This document shows positions 62,121 through 64,000 of a stretch of 64,000 nt of DNA, in pieces. Numbering within the stretch: position 1 is the stretch's first letter; the number at the start of each line of letters is the position of its first letter. Location of the stretch: positions 19,418 through 83,417 of the forward strand of contig JAURYB010000139.1 in assembly GCA_030654075.1 (NCBI GenBank), in the 5' to 3' direction. The notes under the pieces were generated by a model. The model worked only from the letters and a program-made list of their open reading frames with translations, was not told the DNA's origin and made no database searches. A program made the translations under genes and the position numbers. The stretch is from Bacteroidales bacterium. Lineage in GTDB: Bacteria > Bacteroidota > Bacteroidia > Bacteroidales > UBA4417.

Positions 62121-63158
62121 TTGGGCATTTCTGAATCTTCCATTTCCTACCTGATAAAACTCCTCGAAGAAAAGTCGGATGTACTTATCACTACGCATTA
62201 TAATCCAGACGGTGATGCAATAGGATCCTCACTGGCATTGTATCATTTCTTGTGTACCCAAGGCATTAAATCTAAAGTATTGATTCCTAATGAGCTTCCA
62301 TCATTTTTGCAATGGATGCCCGGAGTGAATGAAGCGGCTATTTATGTTGAAAGCACTGAAGTTGGTAATGATTTAATTGCTAAGGCAGATCTTATCTTTT
62401 GTATGGATTACAATGGACTGGGAAGGGTTAAGCTTTTCACAGATCAGCTCAAGGCTGCAAGTGCTACACGCGTGCTTATTGATCATCATATTCAGCCTGA
62501 GAATGAGTTTGATCTCGCATTCTCAGAAGTTGGTGTTTCATCAACTTCAGAATTGTTGTATCAAATCATAAGTGAAGCCGGACTTATTTCAACACTTACG
62601 AAAGAAATGGCTGAATGTTTCTTCGTTGGAATTATGACCGACACAGGCTCATTCAGTTTCGCCTGTAATCGCCCGGAAACATTCGTGATTGCGTCTGATT
62701 TAATCAGGACCGGGATGGATGTTGAAAGAGTTCATCGGATGGTTTACGATACATATTCTGAAAGCCGTATGCGGTTGTTAGGTCATTGCCTGGGTTCGAA
62801 TATGAAAGTGTTACCGGAATTTGCAACGGCTTTTATTTGGCTCACAATGGAAGATCTTGAAAAGTATGAATACCAGCAAGGTGATACAGAAGGTGTGGTA
62901 AATTATGCCCTGAGTATACAGAATGTAGCTGTAGCGGCTTTATTCACCGAACGTGGTGACAGGGTTAGAGTATCATTACGCAGCAAAGGTGAGTTTTCGG
63001 TGAATGAATTTGCGCGGGCACATTTTAACGGGGGTGGCCATCGCAATGCAGCTGGCGGCGATATTTTTATGAGTATGCCTGAAACACTGGCATGGTTCGA
63101 ATCGCTGTTACCTTCTTATAGTGCCGAAATTCATAAATCGCTTGCCAACTATAAATAA
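62121..63158 (+). CDS. DHH/DHHA1 phosphoesterase (NrnA-like)
   Basis: The 345-aa protein starts at a TTG at 62121 (no ATG is near). It has the DHH motifs ITTHYNPDGDAIGSSLAL, FCMDYNG, VLIDHHIQP and GIMTDTGSFSF, then the DHHA1 GGGHRNAAGG. It is the NrnA/RecJ-like type that degrades nanoRNA or pAp. It lies upstream of an FKBP-like gene on the same strand, 9 bp apart, so the three genes to the end of the window are likely one unit. Confidence 0.88.
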   Translation: MGISESSISYLIKLLEEKSDVLITTHYNPDGDAIGSSLALYHFLCTQGIKSKVLIPNELPSFLQWMPGVNEAAIYVESTEVGNDLIAKADLIFCMDYNGLGRVKLFTDQLKAASATRVLIDHHIQPENEFDLAFSEVGVSSTSELLYQIISEAGLISTLTKEMAECFFVGIMTDTGSFSFACNRPETFVIASDLIRTGMDVERVHRMVYDTYSESRMRLLGHCLGSNMKVLPEFATAFIWLTMEDLEKYEYQQGDTEGVVNYALSIQNVAVAALFTERGDRVRVSLRSKGEFSVNEFARAHFNGGGHRNAAGGDIFMSMPETLAWFESLLPSYSAEIHKSLANYK

Positions 63159-63167
63159 GATTGAAGT

Positions 63168-63701
63168 ATGATTTACAGATTTCAACTTATCCTCTTTTTT
63201 GTACTTATCATAGGTTTTCAATCCTGCAGTTATAAAAAAGATGGTGGTGAAACAAAAAGTCTAAACCTGGATCAGGTAAATGAAAAATTACTTAAGGCCA
63301 ATAAAGTTGCGATTGAATTTGAAAGGAAACAGATTGATAAATTGATCGACAGTTCAGGATGGAATATGCAGGTGACAGCTACAGGTCTTCGTTATGAAAT
63401 TATTGAAAATGGAAATGGCACAAAAGCAGAAACCGGGAAATTAGCAAGGTTCGAATATGAAACGAAGTTGATAACCGGCAAAATAGTATACAGTTCAGCG
63501 CTAACAGGACCAAAAGAATTCAGGATTGGAAGTGGTGGTGTTGAAAGTGGCCTGGAAGAGGGAATTCTCCTTCTTCAGGCTGGAGATAAAGCAAGGTTTG
63601 TAATTCCTTCCTTCCTTGCGCATGGATTATCCGGAGATCAGGATAAGATACCGCCTAAAGCTACACTTATTTACACAATTAAACTCATTGAATTAGAATA
63701 A
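63168..63701 (+). CDS. FKBP-type peptidyl-prolyl isomerase lipoprotein
   Basis: The 177-aa protein has a lipobox (LFFVLIIGFQSCSYKK) and an FKBP domain: YEIIENGNGTKAETG, ARFEYETKLITGKIVYSS, and GVESGLEEGILLLQAGDKARFVIPSFLAHGL. It folds proline-containing segments in the periplasm. It is similar in layout to the GldI group, but a gliding role is not shown. It follows the DHH gene by 9 bp. Confidence 0.88.
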   Translation: MIYRFQLILFFVLIIGFQSCSYKKDGGETKSLNLDQVNEKLLKANKVAIEFERKQIDKLIDSSGWNMQVTATGLRYEIIENGNGTKAETGKLARFEYETKLITGKIVYSSALTGPKEFRIGSGGVESGLEEGILLLQAGDKARFVIPSFLAHGLSGDQDKIPPKATLIYTIKLIELE

Positions 63702-63741
63702 ATTAACCATAATTAAATTTAACTGAAACACTAAAAAGAAG

Positions 63742-64000
63742 ATGAAAATCAGAACAATTATTACTTTAGGAGCTTTAATTGCTGCGATAGCGATTACTTC
63801 ATGCTCAAAATACCCTGGATTCAAAAAAACGGAAAGCGGTATTTTTTACAAATATTTTGTTGAAAGTAAGGATACTACAAAGGCAAAAGAAGAAAGTATT
63901 CTCACCATGAACATTAAATGGCGCTTGGTTATCAATAAAAAAGATTCGGTATTAAATATAACGCCAAATCCTTTTGAAATCAAGCTCATGAAATCGGAAT
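63742..64000 (+). CDS. FKBP-type lipoprotein (partial, cut by window end)
   Basis: The ATG at 63742 starts a lipoprotein signal (IITLGALIAAIAITSCSKYP). The visible 86 residues then read KKTESGIFYKYFVESKD, like the beginning of a second FKBP-like domain protein, and continue past the window end. It lies 40 bp after the preceding FKBP gene, so it is likely a tandem paralogue in the same unit. Confidence 0.6.
   Translation, partial: MKIRTIITLGALIAAIAITSCSKYPGFKKTESGIFYKYFVESKDTTKAKEESILTMNIKWRLVINKKDSVLNITPNPFEIKLMKSE

Overview
ORGANISM. The window reads as one contig from an environmental member of the phylum Bacteroidota, probably Bacteroidales-like. The signs are Bacteroidota-type promoters (TAnnTTTG -7 boxes, some with TTG about 19 bases upstream), almost no Shine-Dalgarno sequences, many outer-membrane and lipoprotein genes, a subtilase with a type IX secretion-like tail, and families common in this phylum (DUF2141, DUF6371, four-helix-bundle S23, ArsF/ArsG). 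The DNA is AT-rich and genes are densely packed, mostly on the minus strand.

LAYOUT. (1) 1-8868, minus strand: a defence-type operon in the order nuclease/adenine-methylase fusion, HsdS-like specificity subunit, 64-aa protein, DndD-like SMC ATPase, DndE-HerA fusion ATPase, GIY-YIG/DUF4357 protein cut by the window edge. The Dnd-type motor parts appear to be joined to a type I-like m6A modification module instead of the phosphorothioation enzymes. This is the strongest candidate for an unusual system. (2) 9211-15057: a mobile-element replication and regulation module (DUF6371/CHC2-like protein, RecA-like AAA ATPase, phage-type SSB-like protein with a DDLPF tail, excisionase-like HTH, RteC-like protein), with a 100-bp repeat in two copies and a family of palindromic operators. 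(3) 15340-15550: a probable structured RNA with its own terminator. (4) 16127-20658: DUF302, two DsrE-like proteins and an ArsR regulator, then an NsrR-like Rrf2 regulator with a two-gene heme-copper oxidoreductase resembling an NO reductase (one active-site His replaced by Asp, no cross-linking Tyr, no CuA). (5) 20932-34892: PepSY membrane protein, envelope proteins, and an RND efflux operon (TetR, TolC, adaptor, S23 protein, RND pump). (6) 35100-43231: TetR-linked cupin, DUF2202, hydrolases, an AraC regulator and several non-coding repeat-rich stretches. (7) 43232-47929: an arsenic or thiol-metal resistance cluster under an ArsR regulator. (8) 48045-64000: housekeeping genes (Nudix, FAD/Fe-S dehydrogenase, DUF1338, lipoate ligase, rplS, trmD, subtilase, XRE regulator, ndk, DHH phosphoesterase, two FKBP-like lipoproteins).

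HOW IT WORKS TOGETHER. Regions 1 and 2 look like accessory DNA: a mobile-element module beside a restriction-type operon; no integrase lies inside the window. The two ArsR regulators share one promoter design: the -7 box is the 8-base spacer of a 7-8-7 inverted repeat. Two TetR-linked promoters also share a site. Two MITE-like elements (37194-37690 and 57958-58141) carry the same terminal inverted repeats.

LIMITS. All family calls come from reading motifs and from memory of the families; no database search was run.
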